Positions 24,641 through 36,424 of a stretch of DNA of 64,000 nt are shown here, in pieces. A program made the translations under genes and the position numbers. The notes beneath the pieces were generated by a model, which was not told the origin of the DNA, did no database searches, and saw only the letters and a list, made by a program, of their open reading frames with translations. Positions within the stretch are counted from its first letter, which is position 1. Each line of letters opens with the position of its first letter. The stretch is from Gonatopus flavifemur (Eukaryota; Arthropoda; Insecta; Hymenoptera; Dryinidae). The stretch covers positions 10,106,001 to 10,170,000 of the forward strand of contig JAFFJZ010000003.1 of NCBI GenBank assembly GCA_018340375.1, written 5' to 3'.

Positions 24641-25279
24641 TTCGATTCTGGGATTTTATCACATTTCGCGTGAGCGTGGTAAAACCAAATTTTATCTTGT
24701 TAAATGAAACATTGAGTTGGCGTTGTTATAGGAAGAATGAAATTTTACTTCGATGAAGTAAACTTCGATGATCGCTCTTTTTTCCCTCTTTCTCTCTCTG
24801 GTACCAGCGATTCAAAGTTTGAGTGATTGAGCGTAGTTTGAAATGAAGTTCACAGTGGCTGGTCGAATAACTTGACTTCAATTAATGTTCTGGGAATGTA
24901 TGTGAGAAACAATTTCATCGTTCAAAGACTTCTCTTCAGGGTTGCTGCTTTGAGTGCGTGAAAATCACACTAAGCATTCCTTGGCACTAGACCTTGGCCT
25001 TCCTCCAACGCCATAGTAGCTCGTATAATAATTTATATCAGGGTGAGAACTCTTCTTTCATTCTCAAATGCTGAAAATATGTAGTGTTTGATTTCAAGGT
25101 TCTGATATCAGATTCGAAAAACGATCAACTAAAACCATTTCATCAGTGAATTTGATGATTAACTGGCAACTTGTGTATCAACAGTCCGTTACTTTGAACT
25201 ATTACAAACTAACTAAGGAATTCAATGATTTATTAGTATTCTAGTACTAGGTTTGTATCTTCGATACCACCCCGTACTA

Positions 25280-25510
25280 CTCTCTAAATCTGGAAGAGTG
25301 AAAAATCAAGCGTTTCACTCCGCTAAGTCTCAGAAGTGAGCCAGTCCGCTTCGAGTGGGAATTTTCCACTCTAAAATCGGAGCGGCTGAGAGTTTCTAAC
25401 CTCAAACCTTAAACTTCCACTCTGAAAGAGTGGAAATTTCATTCGAAATTTCGACAAGCTCACTCCTGGTTGCTTAAAGAGTGAAATCTCACTCTAAAAA
25501 TTTTAGAGAG
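25280..25510 (-). mobile_element. Family A MITE, full-length copy, reverse orientation
   Basis: 231 bp from CTCTCTAAATCTGGAAGAGT to AAAAATTTTAGAGAG. Reversed, it aligns along its whole length with the copies at 12.77 and 62.15 kb; the 62.15 kb copy has the same length. TA precedes the left end and CA follows the right end, consistent with a TA duplication with one change. No coding capacity. Confidence 0.82.
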
Positions 25511-25828
25511 CAGATCAATATTGTAATATTCAATCAGACCAGCATTTTATGAATGCATTGAATTTAGCGAGAATACTCTCAAAGGGATAAAGTGAAACCG
25601 AAGCTGGAACTATCGTCACTTCAGTTTGCAGTGTAGAGTTTGTATTGAAAATCAATATACAAAATTGTCAATTAAAAATAAATCCAAAGCTACCAAAAAG
25701 CTATTAAAACTAGCAAGAAACCGGCATGATAACATCATTTGACATAAGGGCCTGTATAAGATTTACAACTGCGTCAGGTATTTGTCTAACTTTGTCCAAA
25801 CAGTATGGATTCTATACTGGCCCGATAT
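25511..25828. other. Noncoding spacer between A and F elements
   Basis: About 320 bp with no gene and no repeat I can match elsewhere in the window. Confidence 0.4.
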
Positions 25829-26035
25829 ACCGGAAAAAATAATTTATTTGACCAAATGAACTGAAGTCAGTTGTGAAAATTAGTTCCGAGTGATAAAAGC
25901 TGTCGTAAAGGCAACTTCAAATTAGTAACAGCAACCAAAGTCAGAGAAATTAAACTTGAATTTAGTTGAGTCAACGCCCGTTTTAGTTATCCAAATATCA
26001 ACAACTGTATCTAGTTGCTGGAACTAATTGCCTCA
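25829..26035 (+). mobile_element. Family F MITE, copy 1
   Basis: It begins ACCGGAAAAAATAATT and contains, in order, AGTTGTGAAAATTAGT, AAAGCTGTCGTAAAGGCAAC, AGTAACAGCAACC, GCCCGTTTTAGTTATCC and TAGTTGCTGGAACTAATT. The same blocks occur in the same order at 30.6 kb and reversed at 39.0 kb. The right terminal inverted repeat is not well preserved in this copy. No coding capacity. Confidence 0.75.
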
Positions 26036-28379
26036 AAACAGGAGCAGACATGGCCTATGTCATGTAAAATGTACTTGGAATCCAAAGCATTCAATTTTAC
26101 GTGAAAAAAGATGGAGTGATAATACATTAATTATTTGACATATAATATATGAAGAAACATAGCCTGTGATCTTCTGCTCTTCCGATAGGAAAACGCAAGT
26201 ACAACTGTGTTTCTCTGTTATTCCAAATTAAATTTGTGAGATTATTAAGGACTAAACAACACAAATTTCATCAGTCCAGTATTTTGTTGTACAATGGATA
26301 GAAACAGTTCGTTCGCATATGATATTTGATGTAAAAACAAAAGGACCTGTTATCACTCTCTATGTCGGTATTCCACGTACAACAATAGAATTACAAATGA
26401 TTCGAATTGTAAAGGACAATTCTTGTACGAAATGCTTTAGTGTAAACGTAACCAGTGTATTCACGGAGAGATAGTTCAAGCTTTATCATTTGAGTTGTTG
26501 CACTTTGATTCAATTACAAGTTGTATGCGGTTGTTTCTCTCAACCAAACGTTGTTGTTAAAAACAGACCACGTGCGATGACCATTCCTGAAAGATGAATA
26601 AATGTGCAATGATCGATTGTTCATTGAGAACAATAGAACGAATATAGAATAACATTGGCTCAATCGTTCTTAGCTCAAGATTTGTTAAATGAGTCTCGCT
26701 CTCCTGAAGATCTCTATCTCCACTCAGGACTTTCATTTCATTGAAATGTGTACGAGGTTGAGAAATTTCATTGCATATAACCGAAATCTGCATTGAACCA
26801 CGATTAAATATCATATAAAATAGTACCAAGGAATTGCAAAAATTTATATTCTCCGTCCAAGTGAAGATTCTCGCTTCATTTGAAAATTTTTATTGCTATT
26901 CATGTAGTATCAAACAACTTGCTCATTTCATTAAAAAGTCCTTATTAATTCTACCCACCTTACAATAATATTCAATATAAATGAGTTTCATTAAAAAGAG
27001 AAAGAAACTTGTTTCCTTTTTTTCCTTCATTCACCAGAAATAACTCGACCCGGTTCTTGTCTTTCTTTCTCTTTTTCTTTTTTTTTGCAAGGAAAATTCA
27101 AGTACACTTCGCTCTCGCGGAGAATATTTTACGCCAAATTAAGTTTCACTTGGAAGCTTTGAATGAATTCATAATTTCCCTTTAAACTAGACTCTACGTG
27201 ACGAAATTTGATATAATAATATTTTTGATACATTTCCGTGTTGAGGAAATTCTATTTTTCAGAGCGCACCTACATCGGGGAAGAGTTATTATCTTCCACA
27301 AGGATCCATAAAAATACTCCGACGATGAGAACTCGTGATTATTATCCAATTACAATTCACACATAGGTAAGAACTCGAAGGAACCCATGATTTTTAAATC
27401 TGGTGGCAACAGATACTTACTAGCAGTTAAACCAACCATCATCCTTTCATTGTAATTGTTTCTATACGTGCTGTGCTATCTCTCACCGCATAACCTCTAG
27501 CGCGAACACTGTTTTGCGTAGATAAAAGATAGGTTCGTGTATGTTTGAACGTATGTACATATATATATATATATATATTCGTATTCAGATGAAGGAAAAA
27601 GAGAAGAAAAGGAAGAAGTAGAAAGAAAGATGATTGAGAACAGGTAAAAGGATATGAATATGCACTATGTATGAATTCACCATGCCATTGTTGGATTGAA
27701 AGGAAGTGGAATGTAATGTTGAGAGAATTGTTTTTCTTTTAACACTTATCCACAACGCGATAACTATTTTTAACATCTAACTAAACTGCGAATTAACTTC
27801 GCAAAATTAAAGATTGTTTCAAAAGTGAGGTTGAAAATGTTCTAATTATTCGAGTTGAATGTCTATATATATATATATATGAAAAATTAAACTACTAAAT
27901 TCTGAAAAGCATCCCTTCATTTGAAATTGATTTTCAATCCACAAATCATTCCACTTTTTCCCCTCATTTAATGTGTATCATTTTTACGAGAATCGCCACT
28001 GTTTTTTCATTACCTTCCGTGGACATTTTTCAAAATACCCCACGAAGGGTGACGCAAAAACAAGTTTAATTGAACATTTTGTTTATTTTTCGATCATTAC
28101 GAAATGAGAATGAACGAATGATAAAATGATTTGGAACATGAATGTTTCTGCTGAAAGAATATGAAAACATTCAGAAAAATATCTATTGATTTTTCAAAAA
28201 AAAAAAAAAGAAATATTATAAATAACAAAATCCAATTCCATTGAAATAATTCGCTTCCCAAGACAAAAAGAAAGAGAAAAGGAGAGGGAGATAAAATGGA
28301 ATGCGAACATCGATGACGATCAATTGTTTACCCATTTTTGTGTTCACCTCGAAAAAGCAGCTACGTGGATATTTGTAAT

Positions 28380-28560
28380 TATAGAACCAAAGCTGCCCTC
28401 GCGGATTTTTTATTCTCAGCCATCGGTTCGGACCACAATTTTTAATTTCGAGTAATGAAGCGCGTCCACCACCGACCCCACCCGTTGTTGATACTCGTTA
28501 TTAATTTTTAATCGTTTTTCCATCGCGCTAACAACGCAGGTGTTGATTATTGTCGTTCCA
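28380..28560. promoter_or_regulatory. CpG-richer block, candidate cis-regulatory DNA
   Basis: Unique sequence with raised CpG, containing CCCTCGCGGATTTTTTATT and TTATTAATTTTTAATCG, the latter compatible with homeodomain-type sites. Assigned on composition alone. Confidence 0.15.
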
Positions 28561-29157
28561 TGAAAATAATAAATATATATATTCGCAGTGTGAATTCGAA
28601 AAGTAAGATTCAATTAAACCTCATCGACTGAAGAATCAGTAATCACGTCAAAATCTATTGTTTTTTTTCCCCCTGCGTGATATGTATATATATATAATAT
28701 TGATATCACTTATCACATTCGTCGAGGCACGCGAGTAATGCGTTTTGTCGGCATATCAAAACGAAATCAAGCGAGCAAGATAAACGTTTCACAGTTGCAG
28801 GTCCATGCATATTAATTTTAAGCCGCGAAAAAGCAAACGCGTATCAACCCTCTCTCTGCTGTAGTCCCTATCCTCCCCCCACCACCGTGTCGACACACAA
28901 ACATACAAAGCCAAATCACACTCCGTACACTTCCTGCAAACGGAAAACGCAAAACACGATGATGTATTCGTATATGCGAGAGATATACATATAAATGTAC
29001 ACACGTGTATAGTTGATTCGAAAAAACGAAAACGATTATTTTTCCATCGTCGAATTTGCTAGGGTAAAAACGCGGTCCAATTACGAATTAATGCACACAC
29101 GGAAAGTTACGGGTGATTGGAACACGCGAAAAAATACATGGAAAAATAGGAGATGGA

Positions 29158-29200
29158 AGACGACGACGACAACAACAACAACAACGACAACAACAACAAA
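29158..29200. repeat. (ACG)n(ACA)n trinucleotide repeat
   Basis: ACG triplets changing into ACA triplets. Confidence 0.9.
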
Positions 29201-30151
29201 AATGGCAGCAGCAACGATCATAATCTCTCTGGCTGATTAAAAGAAACGTTATGATTTCGCATTAACACGTTCATCATCATCGTATTTTAATTTGTATTTC
29301 AATGAGGTTTGATTTTTTGGTTTTTTCGTTAAAATAAGTTTTCCCACAGTGAACTACCGGAGGATTATACAAGGAGATGGATGAAAAATGATGGGCATTC
29401 TAGTTGGAGTTTCGTTCACGGCTTATTTCGAACATTCGGAAATATCCACGGTTATTAAATGTGTATTGGTTTCAATGAATCCATACAATTTTATATCAAA
29501 TGTACACTACTTCCGTTGGAAGATACCGATGAAACTACTACTGGTGTGCTATAATCGACACTCTCGTATATGATTTCAAAAGAAAATTACTTGCAACGAC
29601 GAAACGTCGTTATAATGTTTTGTGTTTCGTGAAAGGCAAAAGATACTATGCAATTTGGAATTTATACCTTGGAATTTTTTATTCCTCATTTTCTGTTTTC
29701 ATTCTGCAATATAGTAATTATTTTTTGGTTCTCAACAACAACTTAATAGCTGTTGTTCCTGGTACGAGAACAAAATGTTAAAATTCCTTCGCCTAGAGAT
29801 ACGTATGAGAACAAATGACAGAGATTTTAATAATGGACTTTGAATGCTTGTGGTTTTGAATACTTCTTCGACACAATACGAAACAATGTGATATCAGCGC
29901 ATGGGGTGTACCTGGTATCGTGCGGTGGATGAGAGTGCTCACAGAATGTTGTTTCTTGTGCTGGAAAATTGACACAATCTCTTGCGAAATTTTTTGTCAT
30001 CGGATCAAAGGGGTAATTTCAGTTATCAATGAGGTACCGAATTCAAATGATTTTTCACATATTATTCGCGAGGAAAGTGTTGAACCAGAGTGGAGGAGTT
30101 TTGAATTGAAATTATGTCATCATATAAATTGTCAGTTTATTAATTCATTGT

Positions 30152-30225
30152 AAAAAGAGTGACTTGAGTTGGCTGCGTCTAGCGGCCTAAAGAGTGAATT
30201 CTCCCTCCAACAGAGTGGAACGAAC
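30152..30225 (-). mobile_element. Family A, decayed fragment
   Basis: CTAAAGAGTGAATTCTCCC, then TCCAACAGAGTGG, parallels the right end of the 59.9 kb copy. Other AGAGTGA and TCACTCTTC words surround it. Too diverged to set limits. Confidence 0.4.
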
Positions 30226-30299
30226 TTCACTCTTCAGGAAGCTAGAAAGTTGAATCTCTCAGAGAGATTCCTGAAAAGAGGTAGAGGGAAAACAAAGTG

Positions 30300-30405
30300 C
30301 CAAAAATTTTTGCTGCGACAGCTACATTTCTTGCTGTTACCTCCAAGTAGGTAGCTATGAGAGCTAAAAAAGAGCTCCCATAGCTGATGTTTAGCTATCC
30401 AAATG
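30300..30405. mobile_element. B/J-type MITE fragment
   Basis: TTTTTGCTGCGACAGCTACA, TTGCTGTTACCTCCAAGTAG and GAGCTCCCATAGCTG parallel the right half of the J element at 32.50-32.57 kb (GCACCTGC, TTTTTTGCTGCTGCCGCCAA, GTGGGAGCTG). No terminal CACGG is seen. Confidence 0.5.
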
Positions 30406-30591
30406 ATACCTGATTATTCATTCCCTTGAAAAATACACTGACATCTGTAAAAGTCTCCAACTCTGTTCAGTATCTAGGAAATTTAATGTTGCTAAAATTT
30501 GAAGCGTTCACTGCAACGAATTTCGAGTTGCATAACAACGACTGCAGAGGTATCAATTGATGGAAGTTTCAAAATTCATTTCGATGGAAAC

Positions 30592-30817
30592 ACTTGGAAA
30601 AAAATAATTCAATCGACCGAATGAAGTGAAGTTAGTTGTGAAAATTAGTGCTGAATAATAAAAACTGAAGTAAAGACAACTTTAAATCAGTAACAGCAAC
30701 TAAAATCAGAGAAATTAGATTTGAGCTAACGCCCATTTTAGCTATCCGAATACCAAGAACTGTATTTAGTTGCTGGAACTAATTTGAAATGAAGGTAACT
30801 AATTATTTTTTTCGGTG
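30592..30817 (+). mobile_element. Family F MITE, copy 2 (best-preserved ends)
   Basis: It begins TTGGAAAAAAATAATTC and ends AACTAATTATTTTTTTCGGT, which is inverted ACCGAAAAAAATAATTAG. The interior blocks AGTTGTGAAAATTAGTG, AGTAACAGCAACTAAAATC, AACGCCCATTTTAGCTATCC and TAGTTGCTGGAACTAATTTG match the 25.8 kb copy in order and the 39.0 kb copy in reverse. About 226 bp, no coding frame. Confidence 0.8.
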
Positions 30818-30819
30818 AG

Positions 30820-32010
30820 TATTCAATTACAGTTTAATGAATGATTTAAATTTCAACGATATGAAATTCCAGTCGTTTAAAATATAACTTAAAATTTTGA
30901 TATTACTGAGAAGTCAAATTTCGAAGTTCTACGCTGAGTAGGAGTTTTGAAATACTAATCATAAACTTCAATTTGGTATCAACAGAGCAAAACAAGGGCC
31001 CAAATTGCGGATGAAGAGAGCTCAAGAATTTCCTGTGTTTCTCCGATGATCGGTATAAGTGTTTCTTTCTCAAAAATAAGCAATTCTAAACATGGCAAAT
31101 TTTGACGATAACTCTTGAACATTATTACAAAAATATTTTTAAAAATAATGTAGATATTTCTCAAATATCTTGAATCGTCGGTAACACGAATTGTTGATAA
31201 AATTCTCATTCACGGATGAGAACTCGCTCTTGTCTCGGTACTCTACATGTATTTCAACAGATAGAAAAGGGACCATGTTCTCATCTTGTCCTTTATAAAT
31301 TCACAATCTTTCTATAGATTTCATTCGATATATCAATCGATCACACAAAAATGTATAAATCAATCAAAGAACAAAGCACAGAAGAAACGAAATTATATTG
31401 ATTTTAGAGGAAGAGAAGAATCATCGCTTACATTTTTCACCCATCTTTCATGAGAAAACAAGTGAAAAATATGATTTTTCGGAATACAAGGTTATTTATA
31501 AATCTCAACTCGACCGCACAATGCACAGAGAAAAATAATAAATATTCATTCGAATTCAAATTAAATATTCGACAGGAGAACGAAAAAATTCAGCTATAAA
31601 ACGTCACCGTTGTCGATGAACCGGTCCAATCGGATGATGATGATGATGATGTTGATGATGGTGATGATGGTGATGATGATGATAGAATTAACACTCGTTT
31701 TACCCTTTCATAAATAACGATTTCATGCCAGACTTTTTAGAATGTACATATTTAATGGACTCGAATTGTAGGAACTAATTACATCAATCGCGTGACCTTA
31801 ATTGCAATGTTCAATAAATAGAATCCAATTGGTCGAATGAAAGAATGTTTAATTGCTCTAAATTATACAATTCACTCATCTATGTTATAAATGCGATGGA
31901 AAAATATTCAACAATCATTATTTTCATCTATCATCTGTCAATTCTGTTGATAATAAAAGAGTATAGAATTTCATTGTTCGAAAGAATTATTTTCATTTGT
32001 ATCCAGAAAA
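30820..32010. other. Unique noncoding stretch
   Basis: No gene. It includes a GAT microsatellite. A GCACAGAGAAAAATAAT stretch near 31.51 kb resembles the shared MITE terminus without a visible partner. Confidence 0.4.
31632..31684. repeat. (GAT)n microsatellite, imperfect
   Basis: GAT triplets with GTT and GGT interruptions. Confidence 0.9.
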
Positions 32011-32012
32011 CA

Positions 32013-32575
32013 CACGGCAAAAGATGAAATAGCTGTGGCAGCCGCTCGCTTCTTTAGCACCCTTCTTTTCACTGTTCCAGCTAAAACAATTGCAGCTGTA
32101 CCTGTGTATTAGCTACACGGAGAAAATATAGTAATCTGGGATAAAAATTGTATTCGAAAAACAATGAAAAATTATCAATACTCGATAAAAAATAAAGAAA
32201 CATATGAAGTTTCCAAAAGTCGCGCGTGAAATTTTACAAAGACAATAACAAAATTTCAATATCCTACTATTCACTCCGTGAAATTTCATTACACTAAGTA
32301 TTGCTAATTTTGAATTGTTTTTTGAATACAATTCTACAAAAAAGTGAACCCTTTAATCTTTATTATGCATTTAAGGAATACTCTTAGATTTTAAGAAATA
32401 TTCTCCAATTTTGTATTAAAGATTATTATATTTTCGACCTGCGTTTTCCTCCGTGTACTACATTAGGAAATCGCAGTTGCGACTGCTATGGAATTTCAGC
32501 TGTGGCACCTGCATTTTTTGCTGCTGCCGCCAAGTGAGTAGATGTGGGAGCTGAAAAAAATCGTTCATCCCCGTG
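32013..32575. mobile_element. Family J MITE interrupted by a family C insertion
   Basis: The left part (32,013-32,115) starts CACGGCAAAAGATG and carries AGCTGTGGCAGCC. The right part (32,456-32,575) carries CAGCTGTGGCACCTGC and GGGAGCTGAAAAAAATCG and ends CCCCGTG. The ends are inverted relative to each other, and CA lies outside each (32,011-32,012 and 32,576-32,577). Without the insert J would be about 220 bp. It is related in style to family B. No coding capacity. Confidence 0.65.
32116..32455. mobile_element. Family C foldback MITE, copy 2, nested in J
   Basis: It begins CACGGAGAAAATATAGTAAT and ends with the inverted TTTTCCTCCGTG. TA flanks both ends (32,114-32,115 and 32,456-32,457). 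The right arm retains GCAGGTCGAAAATATAAT (read backwards) and the block that has been lost from the left arm, while the left arm retains ATCAATACTCGATAAAAAAT. The centre CCAAAAGTCGCGCGTGAAAT is shared with copies 1 and 3. About 340 bp, no coding frame. Confidence 0.82.
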
Positions 32576-32661
32576 CACTTGATTTTTCTTTCAATCGAAT
32601 GAAGAATTCATAGAAGTTTTAAAAAGACTTCAGGGTAGGTCAGTAATATTACCGTCATGAC

Positions 32662-32668
32662 TTCCTCT

Positions 32669-32703
<35 letters not shown>
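32662..32703. repeat. (TC)n microsatellite
   Basis: A TC run with one or two interruptions at the left. Confidence 0.95.
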
Positions 32704-32705
<2 letters not shown>

Positions 32706-32709
32706 TTCT

Positions 32710-34482
32710 CTTCCTGGTTTGGAAACAACTGATTTCACCTCGATAACTTTGTATCTATTTAGCAGGTACTCGATACTATTAATAATTAATCACGAGCTAA
32801 TATCGCGCATTTGCTCGCGAACACATTTCGCGCCGTTTGTCCCTCTCCACTCTTCACGGTACATATATACTGATCAGCAATGCTCTAGCCTCTCTTTGCT
32901 CTGTATAGAATCGATGGCCGAAAACGATGGAATGCATCGAAAATACATATATATTCGTTATACCTAATGCTATCGTACGTGTATGCGTGGACAAATGAAT
33001 CTATACACCGATCGTACACGGGAATGAGTCGATCAATGTATTATACGGTTTAATATCAATCATAATCATATAAAGGGAGAAAAATTTATCTTCGACAACA
33101 TTATTCTCTCTGATAACAAACGTATTTGATTGGGGTTGCTGTTGCGTTGTTATGCTTGAAATATCGAGTGCTCGTGTGAATCTTATTCGTTCAAATTATA
33201 CTTTTGATCATCCATTGAATTGTTTATAAATCATTTAAATCTTTTATATTTATAAATTCAATACAAAATTCAGAATGTATCATGAATTTTATAATTGTGT
33301 ACGTTTCAATTACTTTACGTGATATTTTAGTTGAGATTAAATATACGTTTGACGGACTAATAATCTGCAGATGGAAGTATTTTGCGTCACATTATCTTCC
33401 ATACTTCCTATGGTTTGTCGTAGGTCATGGCATGGTTGTCAAGCAGCAAATTGAAATGACCTTTTCCTTTACCCCCGTCAACTCTCTGATGTTCGTTCAG
33501 CTTGGTTTGGATTACAATTAAGCATTACTCGCTACATTATACCGCGTAACGTCGTTGCTTCCCTGCCATCGATGATGAGCCAACTCATCCGATCATTCAT
33601 TGATCTGATTTTTATACATTTGCATTTAACAAAATAGTCAAACTCCGAATTAATAATTATTCGTTTCAAAAGTAACCATCAACTACATAAATTTATCGCG
33701 TGCAGACGACGTTCAAAGAAAGATGGACGTGAGATTTTTCTAACATATGACTCCATTACCACTCCACGTTCCCTCGACGAGTCTTTCTCCCTTCCTCCGC
33801 ATCGTTATAAACTGGGTCTTGTTCTTTAAAGCCTCGAATCTGTTGTGTGTAAGAGTGGAACGACCTGTTCCGGTACTTACAAAAAACGAAAGCAGTAGGT
33901 GGAGGAGGAAAAAAAAAAGAAGAAGAAATGAGACCAATTTTGGTCGGCAAACGACAATAGAGCGGAGGTCATCGGTTATGGCGATGCAGAAATTGATGAT
34001 ATATATGTAAGAAGGAGCAAAAAAAGAAGCAAAAAAGAAAAGGGGGAAAGAGAAGAAAGAGTCAAAGAGGGATGATGATGGCTTCTCCACAACAGCAGAA
34101 GACACTGAAACCCATTCTCTGTGCTCCGGGGGAAAGAAGAAGGTTACAGAGTATGCGTGTGATGTGCTATGAGGGACGGAAAGATGGAAGGGGTGCGGAG
34201 AATCTCAGCTTCAAGTATTTTGCTCTTTGATGTGCCGCGACCTGCCCCAAACTCGGCAGCTCACCGCCAGCTCACCCTTTTCCAAGTGGCTCACCGAGCC
34301 GACTTCAAAGAAAGTACTTGGGGATAACCCTCTGACTGCCAACCCAGTCAGGCCAGCTTTTTCCAACGCTATATACCGTCAGCCAGCATTACCAACCAAC
34401 GTTACCAACCAGCGAGCTAACTTTTTCCTCGAGAGCCGCGTTTCCGACGTTTTCTGTAATAGCGAACGACGAGAAAAAATAG

Positions 34483-34513
<31 letters not shown>

Positions 34514-35340
34514 AGAAAAAACGAAAAATAGAGTAAAGGAGAAGAAGAAATTTCAGGAACGAAGAAAAGTTTCGTGAAATTCTTTTTTTTTGTTTGAAGA
34601 GCATACGGAATGAAAAAGAAATTGTTTCGTCGATTTCAAGGTGATTTTCTTTCGGGATTTATGAAACTCATGTGGATTTTGTACCACGAGGTGAAGTATT
34701 CGATTACATCTTGAATAAATATTTCCGCTCTATGTTGTGTATTTCCATTGATATTTATTTAATTTATTGTGAATTCAATACGAGATCGCGACGATGGGAA
34801 TCACGATTAAATAACAATTTAATCAAACGGTTGATGAATGTATTTCAAAGTAATTGTAAATGTATAATAAAGTGGAGGAGAGGATGAGGCGGTGTTGTTT
34901 CGTGTTCCCTTCTGCGTGCAAATCGAGTGATACGGTTGTATTTTCACTCTTCGTTAACTACGAATCTAAAGTGAAATTTTCGAATTAACCTATAATGAGG
35001 CGTTCCGTATCTTCAGGGGCGGGGTTTTAAATTTTATACTGGAAATGTGATCAACTTATCAGCGTTAAATGCCAGGGGCGAAATTCGGTGGGAATGGCTG
35101 GAAAGAAATGACTTGAGATACTAAAAACTGCCCTCTGTTCACTCCAAAGATCAACCTTTATTTTCCTCGATTTCATTGTAAAGTGAGAATTTTGATTTAT
35201 CTAGGAGGCAAAATATTTGTCACTCTTTGGTGAAGTGGCTTTCCATACGGAATAAGTCTCAAGATTCAACAAGGATGATATATATTACAAAGAATGATAT
35301 ATATTGAAGAATCATAAGTATCCTAGGAAATTTCATTGGG
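32710..35340. other. Unique noncoding stretch with purine tracts
   Basis: No gene can be supported. Purine-rich plus-strand tracts occur at about 33.90-33.93, 34.01-34.07 and 34.47-34.57 kb. A GC-richer part at 34.23-34.46 kb has short internal repeats (CAGCTCACC words, and ACCAACC words near 34.39-34.42 kb) and starts a 116-codon frame whose last third is the Glu/Lys-rich purine tract. I regard this frame as unproven. Confidence 0.4.
34490..34512. repeat. (GAA)n microsatellite
   Basis: About seven GAA units within a longer purine tract. Confidence 0.9.
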
Positions 35341-35512
35341 ATGAAGTTGAAGCTAGCGGCGGATTGATGTAACTTGTAAAAGAATGGTTTTTCGAACCAT
35401 TCAGGTAGCTCAACCGCTTACTTGAAAGCCACCCAATCAATTTTTGCTATTATAAATATTCCAATCGAATCCAATCAAAAGTTTCGCCGCTAGTTGTTCT
35501 TCACCTGAACTT
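35341..35512 (+). mobile_element. Family I MITE with inverted ends
   Basis: The left end ATGAAGTTGAAGCTAGCGGC is mirrored by the right end, which read backwards is GGTGAAGAACAACTAGCGGC followed by GAAACTTTTG. This is the only family I copy in which both ends are evident, and it suggests a MITE of about 170 bp. GATTGATGTAACTT just inside the left end matches the 7.4 and 16.1 kb copies. An internal hairpin GGTTTTTCGAACC lies at about 35.39 kb. No coding capacity. Confidence 0.65.
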
Positions 35513-36424
35513 GTCCGTATATTTTAGATTTGACCGAATCAAACAAAATATTCCACCACTCCATCGATATTATTGGAATCTTAAAATCAATTTGAGAATC
35601 TTTTCATATGTAATCTGCAATCGAAAGCACCAAGACTACAACGACACGACAAAGGTTAAGTATCGTTGTCCTTAATCCACCCTACCTCCCCCCAGTCGGA
35701 GTCGCCTCTCGTCCTCTCGTTGTAGTTTTCTTCTCTCAACACTTGGGAAGATACTAACAGGAAAATAATACCCTGTTGATTGGCAATTTAGCTTGAGATT
35801 GCAAGAAGCGAGCGTTCTTATCTTCTTTCTCCCTCCTCCCAATCGCATCGTCTCTCTACGTCGACGACGAAAGAGAGAACCAGAAAGACGGATAAAAAAA
35901 AAATTGAAGAAAAAATCGTAGCTGAGACGCTACAGGAGAGAAAAAAGAAGAAGAAGAAGAAGAAGAAGAACAAGTTGTACCGCGAACAAGTAGAAAACGA
36001 GAAACTTGCAAGTTGCGCTTTCCTCCTTCGATCGGTTTCTTTTTCCTGCTATTTTCGAGTGTCCTCTTATTTCCACGTCTTTGAACTCTCACGTCAGTGT
36101 CGAGCGTTAACATTCGAGAGGGAATCCACTTGTTAAGGTTCTTGAACCTTCGATTTGAAGAGAGAAAGAACAGAAAGATTCTTCGCCTTCTACTTTTTTT
36201 TTCTCTTTTTTTTTTGCAATGCAAGGCAAAAAATGAAATAGAATATTTCGATTATGCAGCGTATAGAATAACAAGAAAAATGTTACAATTTCCAAGTTCA
36301 AGGTCACATTTAACATATTTGTGTATAGATATATTGAAATATACATGCACACATATGAAGGAGAATTCGACCGCACACGTACGCGTATGTATAAATAAAC
36401 ATATAGAGGAACGATGAAAATTTC
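35513..36424. other. Unique noncoding stretch
   Basis: No gene seen. Overlapping open frames of 89-122 codons on both strands at 35.86-36.42 kb are Lys/Arg- or Ser-rich products of purine and pyrimidine tracts. Confidence 0.4.
35945..35970. repeat. (AAG)n microsatellite
   Basis: About eight AAG units. Confidence 0.92.

Larger units (their letters stand above)
26050..30150. other. Unique noncoding stretch with microsatellites
   Basis: About 4 kb without a recognised gene. It contains TA microsatellites at 27,558-27,579 and 27,864-27,880, an ACA/ACG repeat and a poly-A run near 28.2 kb. A TTCACGGAGAGATAG stretch near 26.46 kb resembles the common MITE terminus, but no partner end was found. 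Confidence 0.45.

Noticed and set aside
24462..24707. Frame with about 20 consecutive aspartates
   Set aside because: It is a GAC/GAT trinucleotide microsatellite; the adjacent frame gives poly-Thr/Met equally well.
26460..26480. TTCACGGAGAGATAG as a MITE terminus
   Set aside because: No inverted partner was found within several hundred bases, and the following sequence matches no family here.
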